The notes: a model not told the origin generated them from the letters alone. A stretch of DNA of 64,000 bases from Streptomyces nymphaeiformis (GCF_014203895.1 NZ_JACHJY010000007.1:62001-126000), one strand, 5' to 3'; numbered from the stretch's first letter, positions 43,489 through 52,820 are shown. Program-made: numbers and translations.

Positions 43489-45402
43489 TCAGGACGGCTG
43501 GTGGGTCCACTTCTGGTTGGCACCGCCCGTGCAGGTCCAGATCTGGGTGCGTGTGCCGTCGGCCGAGGTGTTGCCCGTGACGTCCAGGCACTTGTTCGCG
43601 GCCGTGTTGACGACGTCGTGGGTGCCGGGGTCGTACGACCAGCGTTGGGCGCCGGTCCCGTTGCAGGTGTAGAGCTGCACCTTCGTGCCGTCGGCGGTGG
43701 CCGCGCCGGTGACGTCGAGGCACTTGCCGAGGGCCCGGACCGTGCCGTCGGCGCTGAGCGTCCACCGCTGGGCCGTGGTTCCGTTGCAGGTGTAGAGCTG
43801 GACCGGGGTGCCGTCGGCGGTGGCCGCGCCGGCGACGTCGAGGCACTTGCCGGCGAGGCCGGTCATCGGTCCGGTGGGGGCGCCCGCCGTCGTTCCGGAC
43901 CAGGTGAAGGTGGCGGTGGTACGGGCGGGCAGGGTGTACGTGAAGGACTGGCCGCCCCAGTCGACGCGGAGGGACTGGGCCGAGGCGCCTCCGTTGTGGG
44001 CGATGAGGGCCTTGGAGCCGTCCGGGTTGCGCCAGGCGACGTTCTGCACGGTGGAGTCGGCCGTCGAGGCGATCCGGTACGCGCCGGGGCGCACGAACTT
44101 GGTGAGGTGGCCGGTCGTGTAGTACTCGACCGTGTAGTCGACCTGCCCGGCGCGCGCGCCGCCCTCCTGGACGGTGATCAGGCCCGTGCAGGTGCCGCAC
44201 CCGCCGTTGTGGGGGCCCATGTTCTGGTTGAGCGCCAGGCTCCACTTCGTCAGGCTGCTGCTCCAGTTGCGGGCGTAGTCGACGATGTCCTTCATGTCCT
44301 CGTTGTGCTGGTTGCCGATCCACGTGCCCCCGGAGTGCTCGGTGCTGAACTGGCGCACCGACGGGTACTGGTCGTGGACCTGGCTGCCGACGGCCGGGTC
44401 GCCGGCATAGCCGTGCCAGGCGATGCCGCCGAACAGCGGGTCGTTCCGCACGCCCGCGTCGCCGAGGACGCCGGAGCCGAAGTTCGCGTAGTCGCCGTAG
44501 TTCCAGTCGTGCACCAGGACCTTGGTGTCGATGCCCGCCGCGCGGAAGGCCGGATAGACGTGGTTCCTGGTGAACTCGACCAGGCCGGAGGGGTTCCAGC
44601 TCATGCCCGGGTAGTTCATGGCGGTGGGGTTGGCCGCCTGGCAGCAGTTGGGCTCGTTCTGCACGGAGAGGTAGTCGACCTTGATCCCGGCCGCCTGGTA
44701 GCTCTGGATGTACTTGGCCAGGTACTGGGCGTAGAGCGGGTAGTACTCCCACTTCAGCCAGCCCATCTGGTCCATGCGGCCGTTGTCCTTCATCCAGCCG
44801 GGGGCGCTCCACGGCACCGCCATCAGCCGGAGTGAGGGGTTGAGCTGCTTGGCCTGGCCGGTCAGCAGCCGCACGTTCGTGTCGTAGCCGTTGGCCCCGA
44901 AGTCGTCGAGGTCGCAGCAGGTGTCGTCGAGGGAGACGTTGCCGGGACGGGAGAGGTCGGAGGCGCCGATGGGGTTGCGGAGGAAGGAGAGCCCGATGCC
45001 GTCGGTCGGCGAGAACAGCTTGCGCATCACGTCGTCGCGGGTGGCGGCGCTGATCGCCCCGCCGCGCAGGAGGTGGGCGGTGGTGTCGGTGATCGACGCG
45101 CCGCCGCCCTCGAACTGCTGGTAGGTGGTGGACTCGTCGACGGCGATGGTGTGGCTCGCGCTGCCGCCGGCCGGGCCGAAGGCCGTCGGGGTCTGCGGGG
45201 CGAGTCCCCGGGTGACGGTACGGCCTCCGGCGTCGGAGGTGGTGGTCAGCCAGACGTCGACCCGCTCGCCGGCGGCCTGCGCGACGCCGGGGCCGCCCAT
45301 GACCAGGCCGCTCGCGAGGAGGGCGCCGGTCACGAGGGCGGCGGCGAGGCGGCGCGGACGCGACCGACCGCGCCGCGCGAGCGACCAAGAACTGTAGTGC
45401 AC
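43489..45402 (-). CDS. Secreted GH30 glucanase with ricin-B-type lectin domain
   Basis: 637 residues from GTG 45402 (GAAAGG upstream). A Sec signal (RRLAAALVTGALLASGLVM) precedes a GH30 barrel with acid/base Glu in LSVQNEPNCC and nucleophile Glu in QFSTEHSGG, then a beta domain (VEYYTTGHLTKFVRPGA). After about 510 come three QxW-type ricin-B repeats (GKCLDVAGAATADGTPVQLY, then two similar). GH30 enzymes of this kind cleave beta-1,6-glucan or related chains; the lectin anchors the enzyme to polysaccharide. The promoter holds a palindrome between its -35 and -10. Confidence 0.93.
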   Translation of the reverse strand: MHYSSWSLARRGRSRPRRLAAALVTGALLASGLVMGGPGVAQAAGERVDVWLTTTSDAGGRTVTRGLAPQTPTAFGPAGGSASHTIAVDESTTYQQFEGGGASITDTTAHLLRGGAISAATRDDVMRKLFSPTDGIGLSFLRNPIGASDLSRPGNVSLDDTCCDLDDFGANGYDTNVRLLTGQAKQLNPSLRLMAVPWSAPGWMKDNGRMDQMGWLKWEYYPLYAQYLAKYIQSYQAAGIKVDYLSVQNEPNCCQAANPTAMNYPGMSWNPSGLVEFTRNHVYPAFRAAGIDTKVLVHDWNYGDYANFGSGVLGDAGVRNDPLFGGIAWHGYAGDPAVGSQVHDQYPSVRQFSTEHSGGTWIGNQHNEDMKDIVDYARNWSSSLTKWSLALNQNMGPHNGGCGTCTGLITVQEGGARAGQVDYTVEYYTTGHLTKFVRPGAYRIASTADSTVQNVAWRNPDGSKALIAHNGGASAQSLRVDWGGQSFTYTLPARTTATFTWSGTTAGAPTGPMTGLAGKCLDVAGAATADGTPVQLYTCNGTTAQRWTLSADGTVRALGKCLDVTGAATADGTKVQLYTCNGTGAQRWSYDPGTHDVVNTAANKCLDVTGNTSADGTRTQIWTCTGGANQKWTHQPS

Positions 45403-45503
45403 CTGATAGGCCTTTCGGTGGGGGACGGCACGCCGCACAGCGGACCGGCGAACCCGGACCGCTGCGCGTACCGCGAGACGGCAAGGCTTTTATCAAGGTG
45501 TGA

Positions 45504-45531
45504 AGTTATGGAGGCGGTACCGCCCCGTCAA
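45504..45531 (-). promoter_or_regulatory. GH30/GH3 operon promoter with palindromic operator in the spacer
   Basis: On the minus strand: -35 TTGACG (45531-45526), -10 ATAACT (45509-45504), 16-nt spacer. The 12-bp perfect palindrome GGCGGTACCGCC occupies 45513-45524, inside the spacer, where a repressor would block polymerase. Confidence 0.6.
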
Positions 45532-45595
45532 CCCCTCGCGCGCACAACTCTTGAACACGGACCGCGAGTTCGGGATCAGTGGCGGTGGCTCCGGC

Positions 45596-46354
45596 TCAGT
45601 AGCGGTAGTCGGGCCAGTGCGGGTCCTCCCAGCGGGCGGCGCCGGTGAGTCCGATGAGCCGTACGCGGTGCAGCAGCTCTTCGGGAGCGTCCAGGGCCCG
45701 AAGCCGCGCAGGGGCGTGGCGGACCAACCAGGCTGCCAGCTCGGTGCACAGGGCATCCGCGTCGTCCCAGGCGTCCCACGGGAGTTCATCGCCCAGCAGG
45801 TCGTACTCCCAGCGGTCGACCGCGTCGGCCAGGTGCCGGTCGGCGACGCGGTCGTCGAGTGCCTCCCAGGTCCGGAGCCACGGCCCGAGCGTGCCGGAGG
45901 CCTCGGCGCACAGCGCCAGGACCTCGTACGCGGGGACGACGGGGTCCTCTTCGGCGAGGGTGTGAGCCCACCAGGCGCGCAGGAACTCCCACACCGCCGC
46001 GCTCTGGAGCGAAGGCCACTCCCACCAGCGCCCGCGCCCGAAGGAGCGCCCGACCTCGTACATGCCGAACACGGGCTCCACCTCGCCCTTGACCAGCGCC
46101 CTGGCGAACTGGGGCAGGATGCGGCGCAGCACGGCGCCGTGGTCGCTCCAGTCGGGGGCGTCCCAGGTACGGCGCAGAAGGTCCGGGGCGAGTACCAGGT
46201 CCGGGGCCTTCAGTCGCTCCAGCTCCTCTTCGCCGCCCCAGTGGCACTCGCACTGGACCTCGTCACCGCGGGCGGTCATGCCGCGGAAGGTGAGGTCCAG
46301 GCGGTCCAGTGCGCGGTCGAGTCGGAGCCGTGCGGGAGTGTCGTCGAGGTTCAT
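45596..46354 (-). CDS. Hypothetical protein, aromatic- and Leu-rich
   Basis: 252 residues starting MNLDDTPARLRLDRALDRL; the frame is open 18 codons further. It contains VQCECHWGGEEELERLK and many Trp residues (RWWEWPSLQSAAVWEFLRAWW, WEYDLLGDELPWDAWDD). It looks cytoplasmic and helical. No family recognised. It is divergent from a small NYN-like gene and lies 194 bp from the GH30 start. Confidence 0.75.
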   Translation of the reverse strand: MNLDDTPARLRLDRALDRLDLTFRGMTARGDEVQCECHWGGEEELERLKAPDLVLAPDLLRRTWDAPDWSDHGAVLRRILPQFARALVKGEVEPVFGMYEVGRSFGRGRWWEWPSLQSAAVWEFLRAWWAHTLAEEDPVVPAYEVLALCAEASGTLGPWLRTWEALDDRVADRHLADAVDRWEYDLLGDELPWDAWDDADALCTELAAWLVRHAPARLRALDAPEELLHRVRLIGLTGAARWEDPHWPDYRY

Positions 46355-46476
46355 CGTCGTCGGCAGCCTCAAGGGGACTCCGGGCGGCTTCCGCCGACCG
46401 AAGATCACGACACTACCGGGCCCTCCCGGCCACCGTCACCACGATTCCCGATGGGTTTCCCTGACATCCTGGAACC

Positions 46477-46875
46477 GTGACTTCCGAAGACCTGCCCCTC
46501 CGGCCCCTGCTGGTCGTGGACGGCGCCAACGTCGTGGGATCGGTGCCGGACGGCTGGTGGCGCGACCGGCGCGGGGCCGCCGAGCGGCTGCGTGACCGGC
46601 TCGCCGCGACCGGCGGCCCGGCCGACGGCCCGCACCCCGGCCCGTACGAGATCGTCCTGGTCGTCGAGGGCCGCGCCCGGGGCGTGGCCTCCGTACCGGG
46701 AGTGCGGGTCGAGGAGGCGCCCGGCAGCGGCGACGACCTGATCGCCGAACTGGCCCGCGACGCGCACGGCCGCCCCTGCCTGGTGGTCACGGCCGACCGC
46801 GAGCTGCGCCGGCGCGTGGAGCGGGAAGGCGCCCGCTGCACGGGGCCGCGCAGCGTTCTCCCACCACCCGCATAG
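46477..46875 (+). CDS. Small NYN/PIN-like domain protein
   Basis: 132 residues from GTG 46477. RPLLVVDGANVVGSVPDGWW gives the first acidic residue of a PIN/NYN fold; GSGDDLIAELAR and CLVVTADRELRRRV supply the later Asp positions. NYN domains are metal-dependent ribonucleases (family knowledge); activity here is inferred. The short length suggests a single-domain YacP-like protein. Confidence 0.72.
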   Translation: MTSEDLPLRPLLVVDGANVVGSVPDGWWRDRRGAAERLRDRLAATGGPADGPHPGPYEIVLVVEGRARGVASVPGVRVEEAPGSGDDLIAELARDAHGRPCLVVTADRELRRRVEREGARCTGPRSVLPPPA

Positions 46876-47117
46876 GGCCTTGTGCCGCTTTCCTCCAGCC
46901 GCGGCCGAGCGCCGACAGGAGGACACTGGGGGCAGAGGAGCACAGGACGGGAAAGGGGGACGATCGGGCAGGTGAGCGGGCATTTCCGGGTGGGTCCCGG
47001 GTCGTGGCACGAGACGTTTCCCGGGTCTTCACGCGGAACACCTTCCAGGTTGACATGCTCACTCTTAGCCTGCCGGTTGCACCGCTCCGTAGTCCCCACC
47101 CTCAACCGGAGGTAGCC

Positions 47118-47999
47118 GTGTCCGGCGCGCCCAGGAATCGCCGCACCGCTCTTCTTTCCGCCCTCGGCCTGGCGGCCACGTCGATCGGCCTGTGGGCCGG
47201 CTTCGGCGGCACGTCGCAGGCCCAGACCGCGGCGACCGTCCCCACGCCCGACCACGTGGTGGTCGTCGTCTTCGAGAACCACGCGTACAACCAGGTGATC
47301 GACAGCTCCAGCGCCCCGTACATCAACTCCCTGAAGGCAGGCGGCGCCAACCTCACCCAGTCGTACGCCGAGACCCACCCCAGCCAGCCCAACTACTTCG
47401 CGATGTTCTCGGGCTCCACCCAGGGCATCACGGACGACTCCTGCTACACGCCGGGCTTCTCGTCCGCACCGAACCTGGCCTCCGAGCTGATCGCCGCGGG
47501 CAAGACCTGGAAGAGCTACAACGAGACGCTGCCCAGCCAGGGCTCGACCACGTGCAGCAGCGGCAAGTACGCCCGCAAGCACAACCCCTGGTTCGGCTTC
47601 AACAACGTCCCGACCTCGTCGGCGTACACCATGGCGCAGTTCCCGACCGACTACACCACGCTTCCGCAGGTGTCGTTCGTCGTCCCGAACCTGTGCAACG
47701 ACATGCACGACTGCTCCGTCGGCACCGGTGACACCTGGCTGAAGAACAACCTGGGCGCCTACGCGACCTGGGCGAAGACCCACAACAGCCTGCTCGTCGT
47801 CACCTTCGACGAGGACAACCGCCTCGCCGGCAACAAGATCGCGACCGTCCTCTACGGCCAGCAGGTGGTCCCGGGCTCGACGTCCTCGACCACGTACAAC
47901 CACTACAACCTGCTCCGCACGATCGAGGACATGTACGGCACCACGCACGCCGGCCAGGCCGCCAACGCGGCCCCGATCACCGGCATCTGGACTCCGTGA
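47118..47999 (+). CDS. Exported phosphoesterase (acid phosphatase / phospholipase C-like)
   Basis: 293 residues from GTG 47118 with GGAGG five nt upstream. An N-terminal twin-Arg signal (RNRRTALLSALGLAATSIG, cleavage near SQAQ) precedes a phosphoesterase-family alkaline-phosphatase fold with VVVVFENHAYNQVIDS, ETHPSQPNYFAMFSGST and TFDEDNRLAGNKI carrying metal-binding Glu/Asp residues. It releases phosphate from extracellular esters. It is followed by an MFS and a beta-propeller gene with 1-nt and overlapping junctions, forming an operon. Confidence 0.9.
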   Translation: MSGAPRNRRTALLSALGLAATSIGLWAGFGGTSQAQTAATVPTPDHVVVVVFENHAYNQVIDSSSAPYINSLKAGGANLTQSYAETHPSQPNYFAMFSGSTQGITDDSCYTPGFSSAPNLASELIAAGKTWKSYNETLPSQGSTTCSSGKYARKHNPWFGFNNVPTSSAYTMAQFPTDYTTLPQVSFVVPNLCNDMHDCSVGTGDTWLKNNLGAYATWAKTHNSLLVVTFDEDNRLAGNKIATVLYGQQVVPGSTSSTTYNHYNLLRTIEDMYGTTHAGQAANAAPITGIWTP

Positions 48000-48000
48000 C

Positions 48001-49296
48001 GTGTACGTAGCGGACAGTCGCAGCACCCCCGCGACGGCCGCCGCCCGGGACCTCGGTCCCGGGCGGCGCGCCGCCGTCGCACCGACCGTGCTCGCACTCG
48101 GCACGGTCAGCCTCGTCACGGACGTGTCCTCGGAGATGGTCACGGCCGTGCTGCCGCTCTACCTGGTCGCCGGGCTCGGCCTCTCGCCGCTCGGCTTCGG
48201 CCTGCTCGACGGCGTGTACAACGGTTTCAGCGCACTCGTCCGGCTCGTCGGCGGCCATCTCGCCGACCGCGGCGGCCGGCACAAGACCGTGGCCGCGCTC
48301 GGCTACGGCCTCTCCGCGCTGTGCAAGCCCCTTCTCCTGGTGGCGAGTTCGGTACCGCTGATCAGCGCCGTGCTGGCGGCCGACCGCACCGGCAAGGGCC
48401 TGCGGACCGCGCCGCGCGACGCGCTGATCTCCCTCGCGTCCTCGGAGGAGTCGCGCGGCCGCGCCTTCGGGGTGCACCGGGCGATGGACACCGCGGGAGC
48501 CCTGATCGGCCCGCTGGTCGCCTTCCTGATCCTCCGCCGGGCGGCGGACGGTTACGACGCCGTGTTCACGGTCAGCTTCTCCGTGGCCGCGATCGGCGTC
48601 CTCGTCCTGCTGCTCTTCGTCCCCTCGCGCCCCCGGCCTCTGGCCGCACCTCCGGACGGCGCGCCGCGCGCCTCGCTCAAGGCCGCGATCGGCCTGCTGC
48701 GCGTGCCCGATGTCCGCCGACTCGCCCTGTCCGCGCTGCTGTTGGGGCTCGCCACGGTCAGCGACTCCTTCGTCTACCTGCTGCTGCAGCGGCGGCTCGG
48801 CGTCACCGACCACTGGTTCGCGCTGCTGCCGCTCGGCACCGCGGCCGCCTTCCTGCTGCTCGCCGTGCCGCTCGGCCGGCTCGCCGACCGGGTCGGCCGC
48901 CGACAGGTGTTCCTGGGCGGCCACGCCGCCCTGCTGCTCGTGTACGGAGCGCTGCTCAGCGGCTGGCAGAGCCCGGCCCTCCCCTATCTGGTGCTCGCGC
49001 TGCACGGCGGCTTCTACGCGGCGACCGACGGCGTCCTGATGGCGGCGGCAGCCGGCTGCGTGCCGCCGGAGCTCCGCTCGTCCGGGCTCGCGCTGATCCA
49101 GACGGGGCAGGCGCTCGCCCGGTTCGGCTGCTCGATCGCGTTCGGGGCGGCCTGGACCGCGTGGGGCGACCGCTGGGCGGTCGGCGCGGCGACCGTCGTG
49201 CTCGCGGTGTCCGTGGCGGCCGCGTACGCCCTGCGGCCCACCGGCCCCGGCACGGTCTCGCCCACCCCCACGGTTTCGGAGGAATCCCCCGCATGA
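48001..49296 (+). CDS. MFS transporter
   Basis: 431 residues, GTG start one base after the phosphoesterase stop. Twelve helices; conserved GGHLADRGGRHKTVAALGYG (loop 2-3) and LGRLADRVGRRQVFLGG (loop 8-9), and DRTGKGLRTAPRDALISLAS. The substrate is not evident; linkage to a phosphatase suggests uptake or efflux of a released product. It overlaps the next gene (ATGA). Confidence 0.92.
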   Translation: MYVADSRSTPATAAARDLGPGRRAAVAPTVLALGTVSLVTDVSSEMVTAVLPLYLVAGLGLSPLGFGLLDGVYNGFSALVRLVGGHLADRGGRHKTVAALGYGLSALCKPLLLVASSVPLISAVLAADRTGKGLRTAPRDALISLASSEESRGRAFGVHRAMDTAGALIGPLVAFLILRRAADGYDAVFTVSFSVAAIGVLVLLLFVPSRPRPLAAPPDGAPRASLKAAIGLLRVPDVRRLALSALLLGLATVSDSFVYLLLQRRLGVTDHWFALLPLGTAAAFLLLAVPLGRLADRVGRRQVFLGGHAALLLVYGALLSGWQSPALPYLVLALHGGFYAATDGVLMAAAAGCVPPELRSSGLALIQTGQALARFGCSIAFGAAWTAWGDRWAVGAATVVLAVSVAAAYALRPTGPGTVSPTPTVSEESPA

Positions 49297-50327
49297 CCCC
49301 GCTGACCCTGCGCAGCAAACTGCTCGTCCTGCTCGCGGCGCTCGCCGTGCTCGGCGGTGTGGCCGCCGCGTCGCTGCTGCACGCGGCGGACCGGGCCGCC
49401 GAGAAGGACCGCCCGCAGGCGGGCGGCCCGGCGATCGGATCCGGACGGGTCTCGCTCGCCGCAGGATCCGACCGCAGGATCGTCTTCCGCAACATGGCCT
49501 GGGGCCCGCACCGCGACGAGCTGGTCACCGTGCCGGCCGGCACCCCCTCGGGCCCGCGCACCGCGTCCGGGGTGAAGTGCCTGCGCTTCCACGCGGCCGG
49601 CGGCACCGGGATCTGCCTCCAGGCCGTACGGGGCGCGGTGGAGGACAGCTACCGGGCGGTCGTCCTCGACCCGGCGCTCAAGGAGCGGGCCCACTACCCG
49701 CTGCCCGGCATCCCGACCCGCGCCCGGGTCTCGCCGTCGGGGCGGCTGGTGGCCTGGACGGTGTTCGTCGGCGGCGACTCGTACGCCAGCGCGAACTTCT
49801 CCACCCGTACCGCCGTCCTGGACACCTCGACGAACCGGCTCACCCCGTCGCTTGAGGAGTTCCGGGTGGTGAAGGACGGCAAGGACCACCGCGCCGCCGA
49901 CACCAACTTCTGGGGCGTCACCTTCTCCCGCGACGACCGGCACTTCTACGCGACCATGGCGACCGCAGGCCAGACCTATCTGGTGCGCGGCGACCTGACG
50001 GCCCGTACCGTCACCACGCTCCACCAGAACGTCGAGTGTCCGTCGCTCTCCCCCGACGAGACCCGGGTCGTGTACAAGAAGCGCGTGGCGGGCGCCCCCG
50101 CCGACGCGCCCTGGCACGAATACGCCCTGGACCTGTCCACCCTGCGCGAGACCGCGCTCGCCGAGCGCCGCAGCGTCGACGACCAGGCGGTCTGGCTCGA
50201 CGACCGCACGGTCTCCTACTCCCTGCCGGGCGACTACGGCGCCGACCTCTACACCGTCCCGGCCGACGGCTCGGGCGCCCCGAAGCGCTTGATGACGGCG
50301 GCGCTGGCGCCGGCGTTCCTGGAGTGA
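49293..50327 (+). CDS. Membrane-anchored TolB-like beta-propeller protein
   Basis: 344 residues, ATG overlapping the MFS stop, GGAGGA upstream. One N-terminal helix (KLLVLLAALAVLGGVAAASLL) anchors or exports it. The rest is a WD40/TolB-like propeller with repeated (V/A)SPSGRLVAW, FSRDDRHFYA and LSPDETRVVY blades. It likely binds a ligand or protein outside the membrane. Last gene of the three-gene operon. Confidence 0.85.
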   Translation: MTPLTLRSKLLVLLAALAVLGGVAAASLLHAADRAAEKDRPQAGGPAIGSGRVSLAAGSDRRIVFRNMAWGPHRDELVTVPAGTPSGPRTASGVKCLRFHAAGGTGICLQAVRGAVEDSYRAVVLDPALKERAHYPLPGIPTRARVSPSGRLVAWTVFVGGDSYASANFSTRTAVLDTSTNRLTPSLEEFRVVKDGKDHRAADTNFWGVTFSRDDRHFYATMATAGQTYLVRGDLTARTVTTLHQNVECPSLSPDETRVVYKKRVAGAPADAPWHEYALDLSTLRETALAERRSVDDQAVWLDDRTVSYSLPGDYGADLYTVPADGSGAPKRLMTAALAPAFLE

Positions 50328-50359
50328 GGAGGCGGACCCGGCCCGTCCGGCTTCCCGCC

Positions 50360-50395
50360 GGATCCACCGGGTCCACCGGATCCGCCGGGTCCACC
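50360..50395. repeat. 9-bp tandem repeat x4 between convergent genes
   Basis: Four units alternating GGATCCRCC and GGGTCCACC between the convergent propeller and hydrolase genes. Same 9-bp period as the repeats at 1521 and 4224. Confidence 0.85.
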
Positions 50396-50402
50396 CGCGC
50401 GG

Positions 50403-51938
50403 CTACGCCTCGCAGGTCAGGTCGTGCGCCGGGAGCCGGCCCGTGCTCAGGTAGGCGTTGACCCGCTCGTCGACGCAGGCGTTGCCGTACTCCCCGTACA
50501 GACCGTGCTGGCGGGCGCCGTCCACCGTGAGCAGTCGGGAGCTCGACCACTGCTCGCGCATGGCCCGGGCACCGGAGTAGAGGGTGCGGGGGTCGCCGGT
50601 CCCTGCGACGAGCAGGGCCGGTATGTCGTTGTCGAGCACGGTCGGCTCCTCGACCGGCCTGTCCCAGAACTCGCAGGGGTTGATGTTGTTCGCCAGGGGC
50701 CCGGCGAGGGGGAACCGGTCGCGGGACTCCTCGACCGCGCGCCAGTAGCTGCCGACGCCACGCCGCTCGGCCATGTCGCCGCAGAGGATCGCGGTCATCT
50801 GGCTGGCGGGTGCCGAGCCCGCCCCGGTCAGCAGGAACTCCAGCTGCCCTGCGAGCTCTTCGGACGGCTCGACCGGCTTCCGGTCCGCGGCGCGCGCCAG
50901 GAGGCGGACGGTCGCCGCCAGTTCGGCGCGCCGCTCGTCGAGGTCGCTGCCGAGGCCGCCGATGAAGAAGGCGGGGACGACGTGCTCGTCAAGCAGGTAC
51001 GTCTTACCTATCCGCAGCGGCTTCTCCGCGGCGGCGTCGAGGATGTGGTCCACCGTCGCCAGGACCTCGGCGCGCGTGGCACCGAGCCCGTAGGTGTCGT
51101 CCCGTGCGGCGGTCCAGGACGCCCATGCGTGCAGGGCCGCCTCGTTGGCCGCCTCGGAGCCGCGCAGCAGGGTGGAGCTGTAGCGCTCCGGCGGCATCAC
51201 GCCGTCGAGCACGATGCGGTCGGTGCGGCCGGGGAAGAGCTGCGTGTAGACCTCGCCGAGGTAGGTGCCGTAGGAGTAGCCGAGGTAGGAGAGGGTCTTC
51301 TCGCCGAGGGCGGCGCGGATGACGTCCATGTCGCGGGCGGTGTTGCGGGTGGTGACGTACGGCAGCACGTCGCCTTGGGTCTGCTTGCACCGCTCGGCCA
51401 GGTCACGCGCGAGGACGACCTCCTCGCGGTACGCCGCCCGGTCGGCGCCCGCGGAGCGCAGGGGGGCCGAGCCGAGGTCCCAGCCGCAGTCCAGCGGGGT
51501 GCTCCGGCCGACGAAACGCGGGTCCATGCCGATGAGGTCGTAGCGGTCGGCGACCTCTCCCATCACCTCCCGCTTGGTCAGGGGCATGTGGAGGCTGGCG
51601 CCGGCCGGTCCCCCGTCGTTGAGCAGCAGCGCGCCGACGCGGTGGGTGGTGTCGGTGGCCTTCCGGCGGGATATGGCGACGGTGACGGTGCGGCCGCCGG
51701 GGTCCGTGTAGTCGAGGGGCACGGTGATGTCGGCGCAGTCGGCGCCGGAGTCGTCAAGGGCCCGGCCGAGCTCGTCGTCGGCGCCGAGGGCGCAGTCGTG
51801 CCAGTCGACGTGCTGGCCGTGGAAGCGGGCCAGCGGGTCCGGATCGGCCGTGGCGATGGTGACGGACGTCGTCGTGACGGTGGCGGCGAGCACCACCGCG
51901 CAGGCGACGAGTGCCTTGAAACGTCGGGAAGTTGACAT
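50403..51938 (-). CDS. Secreted alpha/beta hydrolase, tripeptidyl-aminopeptidase-like
   Basis: 511 residues. Signal FKALVACAVVLAATVTTTSV is followed by an alpha/beta-hydrolase core with GALLLNDGGPAGAS (oxyanion), nucleophile elbow LGYSYGTYLG (S222) and a C-terminal TAP-like domain ending DGARQHGLYGEYGNACVD that supplies the His. It resembles Streptomyces Slp/Tap mycelium-associated peptidases. A -10-like TAGGTT lies exactly 6 nt before the ATG, so the transcript may be leaderless. Confidence 0.92.
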   Translation of the reverse strand: MSTSRRFKALVACAVVLAATVTTTSVTIATADPDPLARFHGQHVDWHDCALGADDELGRALDDSGADCADITVPLDYTDPGGRTVTVAISRRKATDTTHRVGALLLNDGGPAGASLHMPLTKREVMGEVADRYDLIGMDPRFVGRSTPLDCGWDLGSAPLRSAGADRAAYREEVVLARDLAERCKQTQGDVLPYVTTRNTARDMDVIRAALGEKTLSYLGYSYGTYLGEVYTQLFPGRTDRIVLDGVMPPERYSSTLLRGSEAANEAALHAWASWTAARDDTYGLGATRAEVLATVDHILDAAAEKPLRIGKTYLLDEHVVPAFFIGGLGSDLDERRAELAATVRLLARAADRKPVEPSEELAGQLEFLLTGAGSAPASQMTAILCGDMAERRGVGSYWRAVEESRDRFPLAGPLANNINPCEFWDRPVEEPTVLDNDIPALLVAGTGDPRTLYSGARAMREQWSSSRLLTVDGARQHGLYGEYGNACVDERVNAYLSTGRLPAHDLTCEA

Positions 51939-51944
51939 ACCTCG

Positions 51945-51950
51945 AACCTA
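51945..51950 (-). promoter_or_regulatory. -10 hexamer TAGGTT giving a leaderless transcript
   Basis: On the minus strand TAGGTT is followed by six nt and then the ATG of the peptidase, placing the transcription start at or next to the A of ATG. Upstream lies an inverted repeat GGGGACA (51976) / TGTCCCC (52003). Confidence 0.5.
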
Positions 51951-52099
51951 GAAGCGGTGGAGGCCCGGCGCAGTCGGGGACAACCCCGAAACGTGCCAGG
52001 GATGTCCCCCAAAAAGGACTCGGGTCACGCGTACGGGCCCCTGTTGGCCTGATCGCCACGCTCAGGAGGGGGCGAGGCAACGGGGACCGAGCGGGCCGG

Positions 52100-52742
52100 A
52101 TGCGGGTCCGCAGCGGGCCCTGATCGCTGCCAGTTTCGTCAGCAGGGTGGGCAACGGTCTCTTCGACACCGCCGCCGTCCTCTCCTTCACGCTCGTCGCG
52201 ACCCTGGACGGCTGGCCGCCACGGCGGGCGGCGCCGCGGGCGGTGCGCTCATCGCACGCGCCGGCGGGGAGCGTCCTGCCGCCTTCCGCGCCAGACTCCG
52301 TACCTTCGTCAGTCTCGGCGTCGTCATCGGAACATTGGGCGCGGCCTTCGCCATCCAGATCGACACCCGACCCGCCTACACCGCGCCGGCCCTCGCCGTC
52401 CTCGCCGTGTGCGCCCACAGCGTCGGAGAGGTGTGGGAGTCGTCGGGCGGCTTCGCGCTCGGCTTCGGCCTCGCGCCCGACCACGCCCAGGGGCAGTGTC
52501 AGGGCCTCTTCGGCATCGGCTTCGACGCCGGTCAGGCGCTCGCCCCGGTGATCCTGACCGGAGCGGTCCTCGCGCTCGGGCACACGGGCTGGCTGCTCCT
52601 CGGTGTGTTCTTCGCGCTCGTGGGCGCGGCGGGACCTCCGGTGGCCGCGTGGGCCGAGCGGACGCGCCCCGGGAATCCCGGTGCGGGAGCGTCCGCGGCA
52701 CGTCCGCAAGGTGGGTCCGCGGTGCTGGAGACCGAGCACTGA
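52100..52742 (+). pseudogene. MFS transporter remnant (internal deletion and frameshift)
   Basis: A typical MFS beginning (ALIAASFVSRVGNGLFDTAA and SFTLVATL) sits in one frame up to about 52205. A C-terminal MFS segment (VGEVWESSGGFALGFGLAPD, QCQGLFGIGFDAGQALAPVI) sits in another frame to the stop at 52742. About 200 codons of the middle are missing compared with a normal 400-residue protein. No start codon is evident. This looks like a true decayed gene, not a one-base error. Confidence 0.72.
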
Positions 52743-52820
52743 GGCCGAACTGATCGTGCTGCCGTCACGGCGGAGCGGACGCCCTCGCTCTCCCCCACCG
52801 GCAGCGGCCCACGAGTCGCC

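Noticed and set aside
40358..43672. 1104-codon plus-strand frame opposite the GH3 gene
   Set aside because: Low-complexity antisense frame; the minus strand encodes a complete GH3 enzyme with signal peptide and ribosome binding site.
40367..45496. A single 1709-codon frame joining GH3 to the upstream region
   Set aside because: The part beyond 43453 is the wrong frame of the GH30 gene (Arg/Pro-rich); GAGGAG and a signal peptide place the GH3 start at 43453.
47052..47057. TTGACA as -35 of the phosphoesterase promoter
   Set aside because: No acceptable -10 hexamer lies 16-19 nt downstream, so the promoter was not called.
46980..47117. PHO box upstream of the exported phosphoesterase
   Set aside because: TTCACGCG and TTGACATG segments loosely resemble PhoP direct repeats, but the 11-bp periodicity and consensus are not met.
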